A program made the translations under genes and the position numbers. Of a DNA stretch of 64,000 nt, positions 1-9,579 are shown in pieces. Under the pieces are notes generated by a model that was given only the letters and a program-made list of their open reading frames with translations, had not been told where the DNA came from and did no database searches. The stretch's first letter is position 1. Each line of letters begins with the position of its first letter. The stretch is from contig JALGPX010000010.1 in assembly GCA_023515795.1 (NCBI GenBank), positions 78,395-142,394 of the forward strand, given 5' to 3'. The stretch comes from Amoeboaphelidium occidentale (lineage: Eukaryota > Aphelidiomycota > Aphelidea).

Positions 1-680
1 ATTAAAGCAGAAACTTCTTTCAGTAGAGCAGGAACCTTTGCCATCGATGCAGCAAAAGTTTCATACACCAAATCCCATTCACATGGCAAAGCTGCATCGA
101 AGGTTTTCAAATTCACATCCATAGAGGTCTCATCATTCTGCTTTGATCTTAAAGTCTCAATCTTGTTTAATTCTTCCGTAGCGTTTTCCTTTGCACTCTT
201 TCGCAGTTGCGCTACCTTGGTAATCTTCATGTCTGTTTCAGCTTGAACTTGATTCAATCTGGCCAAGAGTCCTTCATCCAGAGGAGCGTAGTCTTTAACA
301 AAGTTAGCCGAATGTAGAAGTTCATCACTTACCAATTTGTTGAGGAGCTGAGGCATCAGCGGCCATTTTCCAATCTACTCCATTGACTTGACAGTTTGCT
401 GATACCATCGACAGAACATCGTCAAATACCTTCCGACAAGGTTAAGAGTGATCTGGCTATAGTCTACCTTAGTAAGCTTCTCGTTTACCAAGCGTTCAAA
501 GTCTTGCGATCCAGCGGCTTTCTGGTTAAATACTTGTTTCAACTCAGACCACTTGTCCCCAGCTTCAGCTTGGGATACCCTGTCAAGTTTCTGTTGTAAT
601 CTGCCTTTAATGCCGTCAAATACAAAGAATAAATCCTCTTTGCTCTCCAGCTGAAGTTTTGTCCATTCTTGTGAGACCAT
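1..680 (-). CDS. Mis14/NSL1-like kinetochore (MIND/Mis12 complex) subunit, 3' end outside the window
   Basis: The reading frame begins at an ATG at 680 and runs off the left edge. The product is small, helical and coiled-coil rich. An N-terminal helix after ESKEDL, a central helix with a K-x-A-Q-L-R-K pattern and a later segment ending VPALLKEV resemble, in order, the helices of human NSL1 (the last matches its LPALIEQ region). NSL1/Mis14 is a subunit of the four-protein MIND complex linking the centromere to Ndc80. The frame is interrupted by TAG at 375-377 but stays open in the same frame afterwards. The simplest explanation is a 45-nt phase-0 intron, about 348-392 (GTCAAG..CCTCAG), with a CTGAT-like branch site, in line with the other short introns here. 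The exact splice sites are uncertain, and the family call rests on pattern similarity only. Confidence 0.5.
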
Positions 681-725
681 GTTAACACTTCGACAACAAC
701 AAACATATCTGATTCTATTATCACT

Positions 726-2486
726 TTAACAACCTTCAATTCTTTCCTCTGCAGGATAAGAAACTTCATATTTCAATGTGAACTTCCTTTCCTCGGATGG
801 TTTTAAAGTTGCTTGCCATTCAACGCAATTATATTCTCCTAGCGAGACAGATTTATCATCACTCGAGATTTTCGGCTCAATAATACTGACTTTGATCTTG
901 TCAGTAGTTGATCTTGGAATTTGGTCAACCAACTTAAGGGAAACATCAATTGATTTCGTGTTGTTAACCACAATGACCTGATTGAAGGCAACGATATTGC
1001 TCTTTGTCAAAATACCGCCGGAAGAATTGTTCTTGATCAATGGTTTGTACTGAACCTTGACAGAATCATCAACGCCCAAAGAGAAATCGAACTTCTCATT
1101 TGGTGATACATCCTAAGATTTTAGTATAAGAAATATTACAGTTACCTGAATGCTTGTCTTTGCAACGAAAGTACCATCAAGGAAAATACTGCATTCGCCC
1201 GCTAAAATAGGATAAACAGAGTCGTTGACTGATTTTGCTTTCAAGAATACTTTCTCAGATAGCTTCGGATAAGAAGAGAACGAGAATTCCGGAGAAAACG
1301 ATAAAACAGCAACCGTTACTCTGTGCGGATTATTATCAGAAGGAATGGAGTACTTGACTGGAATTTCAAAGCTAGAAGCATGGATTCCACTTTTTGCGAC
1401 CGCTGACTGCACATTCATATTTGGAGCAGAAGTCGACATTGCCATGCCAGATTCTTCAGCTTCATCCATGCCCTCACCATCATCAAAAGATGCTCTCAAC
1501 ATAGCAGGTGCAGGAGGGGGAGGTGCAAACGCCATGGCACTGATTGTACTCTTTGAAGGTCCTCCCGCTTTTTTACGAATTGTTGGTCTTGGAGGCACAT
1601 AAAAAGATACATTCCAATCTCTCCTGAAAGTCACTTCGTTACCACTGGTCGAAGGCTTAGCAGTGGATAAAACAATCTTTGCATCATTCCAGTCCTCTCC
1701 TGTGACTTGAAACAAATCAGCTTTGTAGACCAATTCAATCTTTTTTTCTTCAGAAAACACGCGCACATCATAGAAGGGCACCCATGAAGCAGGAGAGACT
1801 GCATACAATAATCTAAACTCAACTTCTTGTTTCTCTTCCTCGTTATCAACCAGAATCTTAATTTCATTAACATCTTCATACTCGCTTGTGTTAGTTTGCC
1901 ATCTGGAGATGTTCGTATGACATACACTGATTTCCTTGTTAAGCTCAGCAAGCTCCCTCTCGAGCTTTGACTTTTCGCCTTGATGCTCCAACAAATTCGT
2001 CTTGTAAACCTTCAAGAACCGATCCAAACCATCAACAACCGAATTACCCAACAACGTTTCTGCTTTCTTTTCAGTCAATTGAGTGATATTAGCAGCGTAA
2101 TTATTCAACAACTTCACAATTGACTGTTCTGCTTCGATCGACTGATGCATCTGCGTTTGTCTCACCAGAAAGCCATCCAACTTCTTTTGCTCATTAACCA
2201 ATTTGGCCTTCGTTTCGGAATCGTCAAGATTAGCGTCTGTAGCAATTGGCACTGATTTGCTTGAACAGCTGACCTCCATAAGCTTTGCTTTGCCCTTCCC
2301 TTCAACTCTGATACTATCAGATTCCAATGAGGACGGAACACCCTGCAAACAGACATAGTAGAAACCCTTCTCTTCCAAAGTAGTCTTTATGGTCCTCTCA
2401 ACCTGCGCAGTACCATCGTAAATGGTGACTTTATCAATAGGGAAATCCTTAGCGCTTAATTCGACGGATTGTTTCGAAGACATCAC
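726..2486 (-). CDS. DUF4140/DUF4139 (mucoidy-inhibitor A / F37C4.5-like) protein
   Basis: Two exons (2486-1146 and 1112-726) are joined by a 33-nt intron (GTAACT..TCTTAG), giving about 575 aa. Residues about 17-115 are the N-terminal DUF4140 region, starting at the VTIYDGTAQVER motif. A coiled coil of roughly 100 residues follows, then the DUF4139 beta-rich domain with its signature SPASWVPFYDVRV and a C-terminal YEVSYP segment just before the stop. A proline/alanine/methionine-rich loop near residues 315-345 interrupts DUF4139. The family is widespread in bacteria, fungi and animals, but its molecular function is not established. There is no signal peptide or membrane segment. The gene starts about 35 bp downstream of the Y14 stop on the same strand. 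The intron is supported by continuity of the domain: exon 1 alone would end within DUF4139. Confidence 0.88.
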
Positions 2487-2521
2487 GAACTCACAAAAGT
2501 ATTTATTGATTTTCGAAGGAA

Positions 2522-3086
2522 TTACATTAATGCACCTTTGCGAAACGCAAAATCTACTGCGATCTGCTTGTCATAGAGCTCCTTGCCATTCATTGTGTCT
2601 ACAGCTTCCTTTGCCTCTTCGAACTTTTCGTATTCAAGCAGCGCGTAACCCTGGCACATGATAAGCAATAACCACAAGAATAAACTCAAACCTTTACGTA
2701 TCCCGTGTGCCTGTCTAAATTCAAATGAACGTTCCGCACTTGACCAAATTCAGAAAACTTATCGACCAGAAAGTCCTCTTGACACTCCTCATGAACGTTA
2801 CTAATAAAAACAATCCATCCTTCCACGGCTACAGGATTAAACCGCTTAAAAATCACAAAAGTACACTTCTGGTAAAGTCCACGGGTTTCTGCCTTGACAA
2901 CGTCGTAGGGTACTCGCGATGAATCTTCCAGCGATTGCAGCTCATCCAAAGTATTCTGTTTTCCCTTAAATCCTCTGCCCTTCTTATTGGTTGCCTTTTC
3001 TTTAAGTAAAGCGACTGCGCCTAAACCGTTTAATGTTCTGCGTGGGATGGAGTTGGAGTGTCGATACCTTTCACTGAATCAGTCAT
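2522..3086 (-). CDS. RBM8A: RNA-binding protein 8A / Y14 (exon junction complex core)
   Basis: Three exons are visible: 3086-3068, 3020-2692 and 2650-2522, with introns of 47 nt (3021-3067) and 41 nt (2651-2691), giving 158 aa. The N-terminal part carries the conserved LKEKA..KKGRGF signature of Y14. The RRM (about residues 68-145) includes VEGWIVFISNVHEE and the RNP-like stretch HLNLDRHTGYVKGYALLEYE, which matches the family almost throughout. Y14 pairs with Mago nashi and marks exon-exon junctions with eIF4A3 for mRNA export, localisation and decay. An intact Y14 fits a genome with many introns. The first exon is only 19 nt and would be missed without the spliced N-terminal motif. The chosen ATG is the only one upstream that splices in frame. 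Confidence 0.93.
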
Positions 3087-3293
3087 GTTGTTGAACAAAG
3101 AAACAAGTACGACGCTATACTGTTCCCATCTGGCGCGTAAAGATCATGAAATTGCAGCATCATGAGATAAGTAACGAAAGGACAGAGATAATTTGATTTG
3201 ATTAAACCTCGATCGCAGTCCATTACATCACAGCCTTGTGAAACACTTTTGATTTCTTCGCAATCAACTGCAAGCGCTTAACACACTTCCATT

Positions 3294-4240
3294 ATGCTTC
3301 TTTCAAAAGCTATTTTGCGTTCTTCAGTAGCTACAGGTGCATCAGCTGTCCCCTTCAAATCGCTCAGATTTCTGGCCACAGAGGCTACATCGAGTGGAAC
3401 CGGAAGCACTTCCACCACATCAGCTACAAAAGCATCTAATGAGCCAGTCTATAAGGAATTGATGATCTACAGATGGGTAAGGCTTTCTACGTTACGGAAA
3501 TTATTAACAGAATGAAGAGTCCTGATAAACCGGATGAAAAGCCAAAGCTGCAGAATTATAAAGTGGATTTGAAGCAGTGCGGGCCGATGGTTCTGGATGC
3601 CCTCATCAAGATTAAAAACGAAACTGACCCTTCCTTAACTTTCAGACGATCATGCAGAGAAGGTGTATGTGGAAGTTGCGCAATGAATATCAATGGAAGA
3701 AACACTTTGGCGTGCATCACCAAGATTCCAACCGACACGAAGGATCCTTTGAAGGTTTACCCGTTGCCTCATACTCACGTGATCAAAGATTTGGTTCCGG
3801 ACTTGACTCAGTTGTATAAGCAATACAAATCGATTGAGCCTTATTTGAAGCAGAAGTCTGGACCAGCTGATCCAAAGAAGGAAAATCTACAGTCTCCTGA
3901 AGACAGAAAGAAACTGGATGGTTTGTATGAATGTATTCTTTGCTTCTGCTGCTCCACAAGTTGTCCGTCTTATTGGTGGAACAGTGATCAGTATTTGGGC
4001 CCTGCTGCATTGTTGCAAGCTTACAGATGGATGGCTGATTCAAGAGTACGCCCTTTTCTATTTGTAATTGCTAACATTATTCTATAGGATGAATTCGGAA
4101 GAGAAAGAAGGCAAAAGTTACAGGATCCGTTCTCTGTCTACCGTTGTCACACTATTATGAACTGCGCAAGAACTTGTCCAAAGGGATTGAACCCTGGTGA
4201 AGCAATTGCAAAGATCAAGTATGATATGGCCCGGGACTGA
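3294..4240 (+). CDS. SDHB: Succinate dehydrogenase iron-sulfur subunit (complex II), mitochondrial
   Basis: Three exons, 3294-3476, 3518-4045 and 4088-4240, with introns of 41 and 42 nt, encode about 287 aa. The first 55 residues are rich in Ser, Thr, Ala and Arg, as expected for a mitochondrial targeting peptide. The ferredoxin-like domain has the [2Fe-2S] motif [21 protein letters not shown]. The C-terminal domain has [16 protein letters not shown] and [14 protein letters not shown] for the [4Fe-4S] and [3Fe-4S] clusters. The subunit passes electrons from the flavoprotein SDHA to ubiquinone at the inner membrane. The intron 1 acceptor was placed after ATGAAG so that IYRW joins SPDKP in frame, as in homologues. 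The protein ends in a typical K-Y-D-M-A-R-D tail. All cluster ligands are present. Confidence 0.96.
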
Positions 4241-4295
4241 GAATTTCATCAATAAAATATTCAGAATTATTTCCATTTTGCTTTTATAAGAAAAG

Positions 4296-4697
4296 ATGCA
4301 AGCTGGTGCCCAACAAAGAAACACAGCGCGACAGGCATCTGCGAGCGGAAACTTGGACAATGACATTGATGACATAATAACAATGGACACAATGACTTTA
4401 AAGAAGCGGAATATTGTTTACTTATCTCCAACAAGCGAGACAAAGAGCGGAATTGATAACGATACAGATTCTATAGGCTCGGACTTGGAAGATTTCCTTG
4501 ATAACGTTCCAGCGAGTCTACCTGCACCTAAAACTATTGGAGAATTCACATATCAAATAATGTTCATACCCTTCTTCACTGGAATAGCTCAAGGTCTCGG
4601 ATCAGCGTTTGCCTCCTGGTTTCTGGCTAGATTTATGGGCTGGTACAGAGGCTTACGTACAGCGAAACCACTCATAGAAGGCAAACCTTTACAATAA
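4296..4697 (+). CDS. Mim1/Tom13-like mitochondrial outer-membrane insertion protein (probable)
   Basis: Single-exon 133-aa protein. The first 85 residues are hydrophilic and acidic. Near residues 88-115 one membrane segment carries the pattern P-F-F-x-G-x-x-x-G-x-G-x-x-F-A followed by an R-F-x-x-W stretch. Fungal Mim1 has the same arrangement: an acidic cytosolic N-terminus, then one helix with PF-x-NG and GxxxG spacing and an FAHE..R-x-x-W end. Mim1 forms the MIM complex, which inserts alpha-helical proteins into the mitochondrial outer membrane. The match is confined to about 30 residues, so the call is probable only. The gene starts 55 bp after SDHB on the same strand. An alternative is another small GxxxG-containing membrane protein. 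Confidence 0.5.
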   Translation: MQAGAQQRNTARQASASGNLDNDIDDIITMDTMTLKKRNIVYLSPTSETKSGIDNDTDSIGSDLEDFLDNVPASLPAPKTIGEFTYQIMFIPFFTGIAQGLGSAFASWFLARFMGWYRGLRTAKPLIEGKPLQ

Positions 4698-4828
4698 ACA
4701 CATAACAGCATCCTTTCAACGGGTTTTTGCCATCACGTGTTGGTTTGATCAGTTTTGCCATATTTTCTCGTTGTCGATTGTGACGATATTTCGATTTCGC
4801 AAATTTCATCGGCAAGACTTCACTTAGT

Positions 4829-6796
4829 ATGACAATGACTTTGACATTCACCACAAAGAACTCATTCTCTGTATTGGCTGACGAGCAGAAGGCACAGAAT
4901 GCCTCACTTGAACAGAAGCTTCCACCAAAGAATGATCAGGACCGCTTTACTTCCGTTGATACTCTGGACTCAGGATTCACGAGTGATGGTTCTGTTTCTA
5001 TGCGCAATAGCCCAGTCACAGAAGTTGCGGAACCTTTTGATATGAGTGTTCCAAGGACTAGGAAGCGATCTCAGAATGCAAAGGAAAGCGCTGTGCCCTT
5101 TGAGTTGACGATAACTCCTATGGAAGAGGGTACTGAACAGGTATCCAAAGTTGAAGTACAAGAAGATGAAGCTCCTTTAGAGAGTATTGTACAAAAGACA
5201 TCATCTTTGACTGTGGCTGGGAATAACTCTGCCACTCTACCTGTTATGCGCCGTCCAAGAAGACCTGCAGAAGATGGTCACGAAGAATTAGAAGAAGCGC
5301 CTCTGCCTGTACTTATTACTACGTACCTTGGCTATTTAATTCTTATTCTATTTGGCCATATCAGGGACTTCTTTGGCAAGATCTTCAGAAAAGCTAAATA
5401 TGCACATTTAAAGGAGGCAGATGGATATGCTCCATTGACATCTGACTTTGAGTCTTTCTACACAAGGCGTTTGTATACTCGTATCAGAGACTGTTGGAAC
5501 AGGCCTATTACTGGTGTTCCAGGAAGAACATTGCACCTTCTAGAAAGAAAAAGTGACGATTACAACAATTCATTTCGTTTGCTTGGTACCACTAGAGAGG
5601 TTTTGAATTTGTCAAGTTATAATTACTTGGGTTTCGCTCAGAATGAAGGCCTTTGTTCGGATGAAGTTGAAATCAGCACTTTACAGAACGGAGTCGGTGT
5701 TTGCTCTCCCCGTCTAGAAGCTGGAACTATGGAAATTCATCAAAGATTGGAGAAGCTTGTTGCTAGATTTCTCGGTAAAGTTTTTGAAGTATTGTTAATT
5801 TTTGTTTAGGAAAGGAAGATGCTATGGTTATTAGTATGGGATTTGCTACAAATTCGACCACAATTCCTGCTTTAGTTGGAAAGGGCTGTTTGGTTATCAG
5901 TGATGAATTGAATCATTCTAGTTTGGTTTTTGGCACAAGGCTCTCCGGTGCTGCTATTAGAATTTTTAAGCACAATGATGTGAAAGATCTTGAAAATGTT
6001 TTGAGAAATAGCATTGCTGAAGGACAACCAAGAACTCGAAGACCATGGAAAAAAGTAAGACACGTTCTTTCTCAAATTAATACTTTAGATTTTGGTTATT
6101 GTTGAAGGCCTTTACTCAATGGAGGGTAGTATTTTGCGTTTGCCTGAAATAGTTGCATTGAAAAAGAAGTACAAGTTCTATCTGTACGTTGACGAAGCTC
6201 ACTCAATTGGAGCGTTGGGCCCAAGAGGTGGCGGAGTCTGTGATTATTTTGGAGTTGATCCAGCAAGCGTTGATATCTTGATGGGTACTTTCACCAAATC
6301 ATTTGGCGCTGCTGGTGGATACATTGCATCTTCGAAAGAAGTTATTCAACACTTGAGACTTACAAATCATGGTAGCGTTTATGCTGAACCAATGACTCCG
6401 CCAGTTGCAGAGCAAGTGTTTTCTTCAATGAAGATAATTTTGGGTGAAGATGGCACAACTAATGGACGAGATCGTCTACAACAAATAGCTGACAACTCTG
6501 TGTTTTTCAGAAGGGAACTAAAGAAGCTTGGTTTTATTGTTTATGGTCATGAAGACTCTCCTGTCATTCCTTTATTATTATTCAACCCAGCAAAAATTCC
6601 AGCGTTTTCGCGTGAATGTTTAAAGAGAGGCTTGGCTGTAGTCGTTGTTGGTTACCCCGCCACACCCATCATAACATCAAGAGCAAGATTTTGCATGAGT
6701 GCTAGCCATTCAAGAGAAGATTTGGTGAACGCATTAAAAATTGTTAGTGAAGTTGGAGATTTATTAGTTTTGAAGCATTCCAAACACAAGGTTTAA
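4829..6796 (+). CDS. LCB2: Serine palmitoyltransferase catalytic subunit 2 (LCB2/SPTLC2)
   Basis: Three exons (4829-5774, 5810-6054, 6089-6796) with introns of 35 and 34 nt encode about 632 aa. A disordered, charged N-terminal extension of about 160 residues precedes a single membrane anchor ([15 protein letters not shown]). The fold-type-I PLP enzyme domain follows, with [11 protein letters not shown], the DEAHS motif near residue 432 and the PLP-lysine motif [12 protein letters not shown] (Lys near 467), all diagnostic of LCB2 rather than LCB1. With LCB1 it condenses serine and palmitoyl-CoA to 3-ketosphinganine at the ER, the first step of sphingolipid synthesis. It is longer than the usual 560 aa because of the N-terminal extension. 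The desaturase at the right end of the window may modify the sphingoid base made by this pathway. Confidence 0.95.
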
Positions 6797-6817
6797 CACA
6801 AGAATAGAATTTAAAAA

Positions 6818-9538
6818 CTATTGAAATGTTGCTTTCTCAACATCTGAATCTCTCAACGTTTCTAATTCCTCGGTTGGAAAGTCTGGAATACTCGTTGGGT
6901 TTGTATCACTATCATCATTCTTTCGTGAATTCTTCTCTTGTTGCATTGAAATGGCTCCAAGAGTTAGGGGTTCTTTTGCATCCTGTATAATTCGTGATTT
7001 TTCTGCAAACGCCTTTAGAATTTCCTTTGCAGAAGAAGTTATACTTGTGAGGGTTGATGGCGTCTTGTCTGAAGGTTCAATTGATTCTTCTGTGATTTGC
7101 AATGTAGAAGATCTGTTAGGAGCGTTAGCAATGAACTCCAATGTTGTATTCAAGTGATTATGGTTCTCGTCTTGTGTATGTTGTATAGGTGATTTTTGAA
7201 ACAAAGGATCTAGTTCCGAAGAATCTATAACGTATGACAATTGTTCCGCATTGTGGATGCTTTGTTTTGGTTGCTTAGGAGTCTCAAAAGAGTATTCATT
7301 CTTAGCCCACTCTCCAGGAGACGAAACTTTCTCGTCTTCTCCCTCGGAGCTACCCAAAGCGTCACTTTTGAGCATGATTTGGCCTGCTTGAAGATCGTCT
7401 AGTTCACCTGCAGACTCATCTTCTTCTTCTTGTGGATTCTTATGTAATATTGGCTCTCCAGTTTGTCCAGTTTCTTTCGAGTTCATAAGTGGTTGTATAG
7501 CTTTGTCAAGACCAGCTTTTCTGGATATCATGGCAACTATTGCATCAATTTCGGCAGCATCAATTCGATCAACTACTTGACCTTCACTCAATAAATCCGT
7601 AATGACTTCTCCGTCGCTAACAATAGATGACAAAACTGTGGATGAAATAGAGCTCGGCTTCTTAACAGATACTTCCGTTATTTCCCGTTCTTCATCCTCA
7701 GTTATCGTCGGAGCACTTTCAATTAATTTCGAAGGCGATTCCGGTTGCTCGTCAATTGACGGTAGAACCGTAGGAATTGAGATTTTTGTGGCTATGTCGG
7801 AGATTTCCGCCTTAGTCTCTGCAACAACAAGTTCGCGAATTGTATCATTGAACACGATATTCGATGTCAATGCAGAAGCAGCTGTTCGGATTACTTCGCG
7901 GTGGCATACCTTATCCACAATATCGTTCATTATTATAGAGGCAGAAGTTGAATATAGCCTTCGCAAAGAGTCTTTTTGCTCAAACGCCGCATTAATCGCG
8001 AGAAGCTTGATTTCCTTCTGTAGAACTTCATCAATAATCTGCTCAGTATACTCATTTGCTAAAAACTCATTCAGGTGAAAAGGGTTGAGCTTACTATTAA
8101 ATTGGTTCCTTTTCTTGCTGATGTTCTTCTTCGCAAGCAACCGTAAGAGCAATTCTCTTTGCATTTCTTCAAAAGCATCGGAATCTTTCTTAAAGGGAAC
8201 ACTGATCATTTCATGACCAGCATCTTCGACTTGAATGCTTTCATCATATTGCTCTAAAAGCGTCGGAGAAGTAGCAGTTCCTTTGTGTTCAACGTTCAAA
8301 GTCTGAGTACCTTCCGTAGTTCTCATTCCTTTCTTTGGAGATATATATATCACCTCTTTAACTGGATTTGTATGAAGAGGTTCTTGTATTCGAACAATTA
8401 CATCTCTCTTCTTAGGAGATGAAACCATAGTATTTGGTCTGGATGATTGTTCAGGTTGTGTTTCATACAGAAAATTTAGCGAAGGCGGTCGAACAGAGCT
8501 CTTTCGAATAAATACAGGCTTGCTTACTTCAGCTATAGTTCTCAACGAGGGCAATGTCTTTTCTATATGTTGATACGACCTTGATACCTGCTTTAGGCTT
8601 GTTTTTTGAGTTTTGCCAAGAGTAGACACAACATAACCATGAACATCTTCACTGATATTCTTTGAAATCTTGGACCGTAGGCTGTTTGTCAGTTTTGAGT
8701 TCTTCTCGGTTCTCGCATTGTTTCCGGTGGTAACATCAAAAGGTTGACTCGATCCAACATTTTCTTTAATGTAGACAGGATTTATATCTCGGACCATTGT
8801 ATTAACATTCGATATCATTCGATCTTTACATTGATCAAATAGTTTCAGCCCTTCATCTCGATATTCCGCCAAAGTATCAGTCTCATCATTCACAATACCA
8901 GAAAAGTTCAGACTAATTTCAGGCACGCCCAGTTTTTTTCGAAATCCTGCCAATAACTCAGATTCTAAATCTGATCGTCTCTGTGTAATATCCTTGAGCT
9001 TCATCTTATAATCCATCAGTGACATTCCTTCGAATACAATTTCCGTCTGGTTGTGTTCTTCCGACACAGCGTTTGAGACCGGAAGCGTTACAGCCAAGAG
9101 TGTTTCAACCGGCGACTCTTTTAATAGCGAATGTCCCGTAATTTCTACTTTCCTTACATTCTCATTCATGAGCCTTTTAATCTCAGCTGTTTCCTTAAGA
9201 AATTTGTCCAGATCGTTCTTCATTTGCTTTACTTCCTTAACAACAATATCATCCTCTTTGACATCAGGAACATTTCCGGACAATTTGGGATTTTGAGTCG
9301 CAGTTTCCAGAATATTGTCGATTTTCCTTTGAAACTTTGATAATTGCTCCTGAAGGTTCTTCTTAATGGAGGTTCCTTTTGTGTCAACGTTTTGTTTCTT
9401 TGTGTCTTTGATAACTCCCTTGCTCGAAGCGATGCCATTAACAGAATTATTTCCATTCAGTGACTGAGCAGAACGGGCTCTGTTCAACAGTTGAGACACT
9501 TTTATTTCGTTTTCAGATATTTTCGTCTGAATGTCCAT
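6818..9538 (-). CDS. Unidentified 906-aa coiled-coil, low-complexity protein
   Basis: One uninterrupted reading frame of 906 codons starts at an ATG 41 bp after the LTV1 stop on the same strand. I do not recognise a family. The first 290 residues contain several heptad-like charged helices. The middle, near 450-600, has a helical segment beginning EEMQRELLLRLLAKKN and a run with an EIIDEVLQKEI-like pattern. The C-terminal third is acidic and Ser/Thr/Glu-rich and looks disordered. There is no signal peptide and no membrane segment. The layout (coiled coil, short helical core, long disordered tail) is common in centrosomal and ciliary scaffold proteins, but I see no motif that proves this. It converges with LCB2, with 21 bp between the stops. 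The length and uniform codon use make it a real gene. Confidence 0.75.
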   Translation of the reverse strand: MDIQTKISENEIKVSQLLNRARSAQSLNGNNSVNGIASSKGVIKDTKKQNVDTKGTSIKKNLQEQLSKFQRKIDNILETATQNPKLSGNVPDVKEDDIVVKEVKQMKNDLDKFLKETAEIKRLMNENVRKVEITGHSLLKESPVETLLAVTLPVSNAVSEEHNQTEIVFEGMSLMDYKMKLKDITQRRSDLESELLAGFRKKLGVPEISLNFSGIVNDETDTLAEYRDEGLKLFDQCKDRMISNVNTMVRDINPVYIKENVGSSQPFDVTTGNNARTEKNSKLTNSLRSKISKNISEDVHGYVVSTLGKTQKTSLKQVSRSYQHIEKTLPSLRTIAEVSKPVFIRKSSVRPPSLNFLYETQPEQSSRPNTMVSSPKKRDVIVRIQEPLHTNPVKEVIYISPKKGMRTTEGTQTLNVEHKGTATSPTLLEQYDESIQVEDAGHEMISVPFKKDSDAFEEMQRELLLRLLAKKNISKKRNQFNSKLNPFHLNEFLANEYTEQIIDEVLQKEIKLLAINAAFEQKDSLRRLYSTSASIIMNDIVDKVCHREVIRTAASALTSNIVFNDTIRELVVAETKAEISDIATKISIPTVLPSIDEQPESPSKLIESAPTITEDEEREITEVSVKKPSSISSTVLSSIVSDGEVITDLLSEGQVVDRIDAAEIDAIVAMISRKAGLDKAIQPLMNSKETGQTGEPILHKNPQEEEDESAGELDDLQAGQIMLKSDALGSSEGEDEKVSSPGEWAKNEYSFETPKQPKQSIHNAEQLSYVIDSSELDPLFQKSPIQHTQDENHNHLNTTLEFIANAPNRSSTLQITEESIEPSDKTPSTLTSITSSAKEILKAFAEKSRIIQDAKEPLTLGAISMQQEKNSRKNDDSDTNPTSIPDFPTEELETLRDSDVEKATFQ

Positions 9539-9579
9539 TTACAGCTTCTGTATCAAACAACAAGTAAAGAATATCTGCG

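Noticed and set aside
375-377. Stop-codon reassignment (TAG or TAA read as Gln), suggested by open frames continuing past in-frame stops at 375 and 51850
   Set aside because: TAA, TAG and TGA all end proteins at family-typical C-termini here (SAR1 with TAA, ABCA and MSH1 with TAG, SDHB with TGA). Short introns explain the cases better.
7602-8078. A 158-codon plus-strand open frame inside 6818-9538
   Set aside because: Ser/Ile-rich antisense shadow of the 906-aa gene, with no recognisable features.
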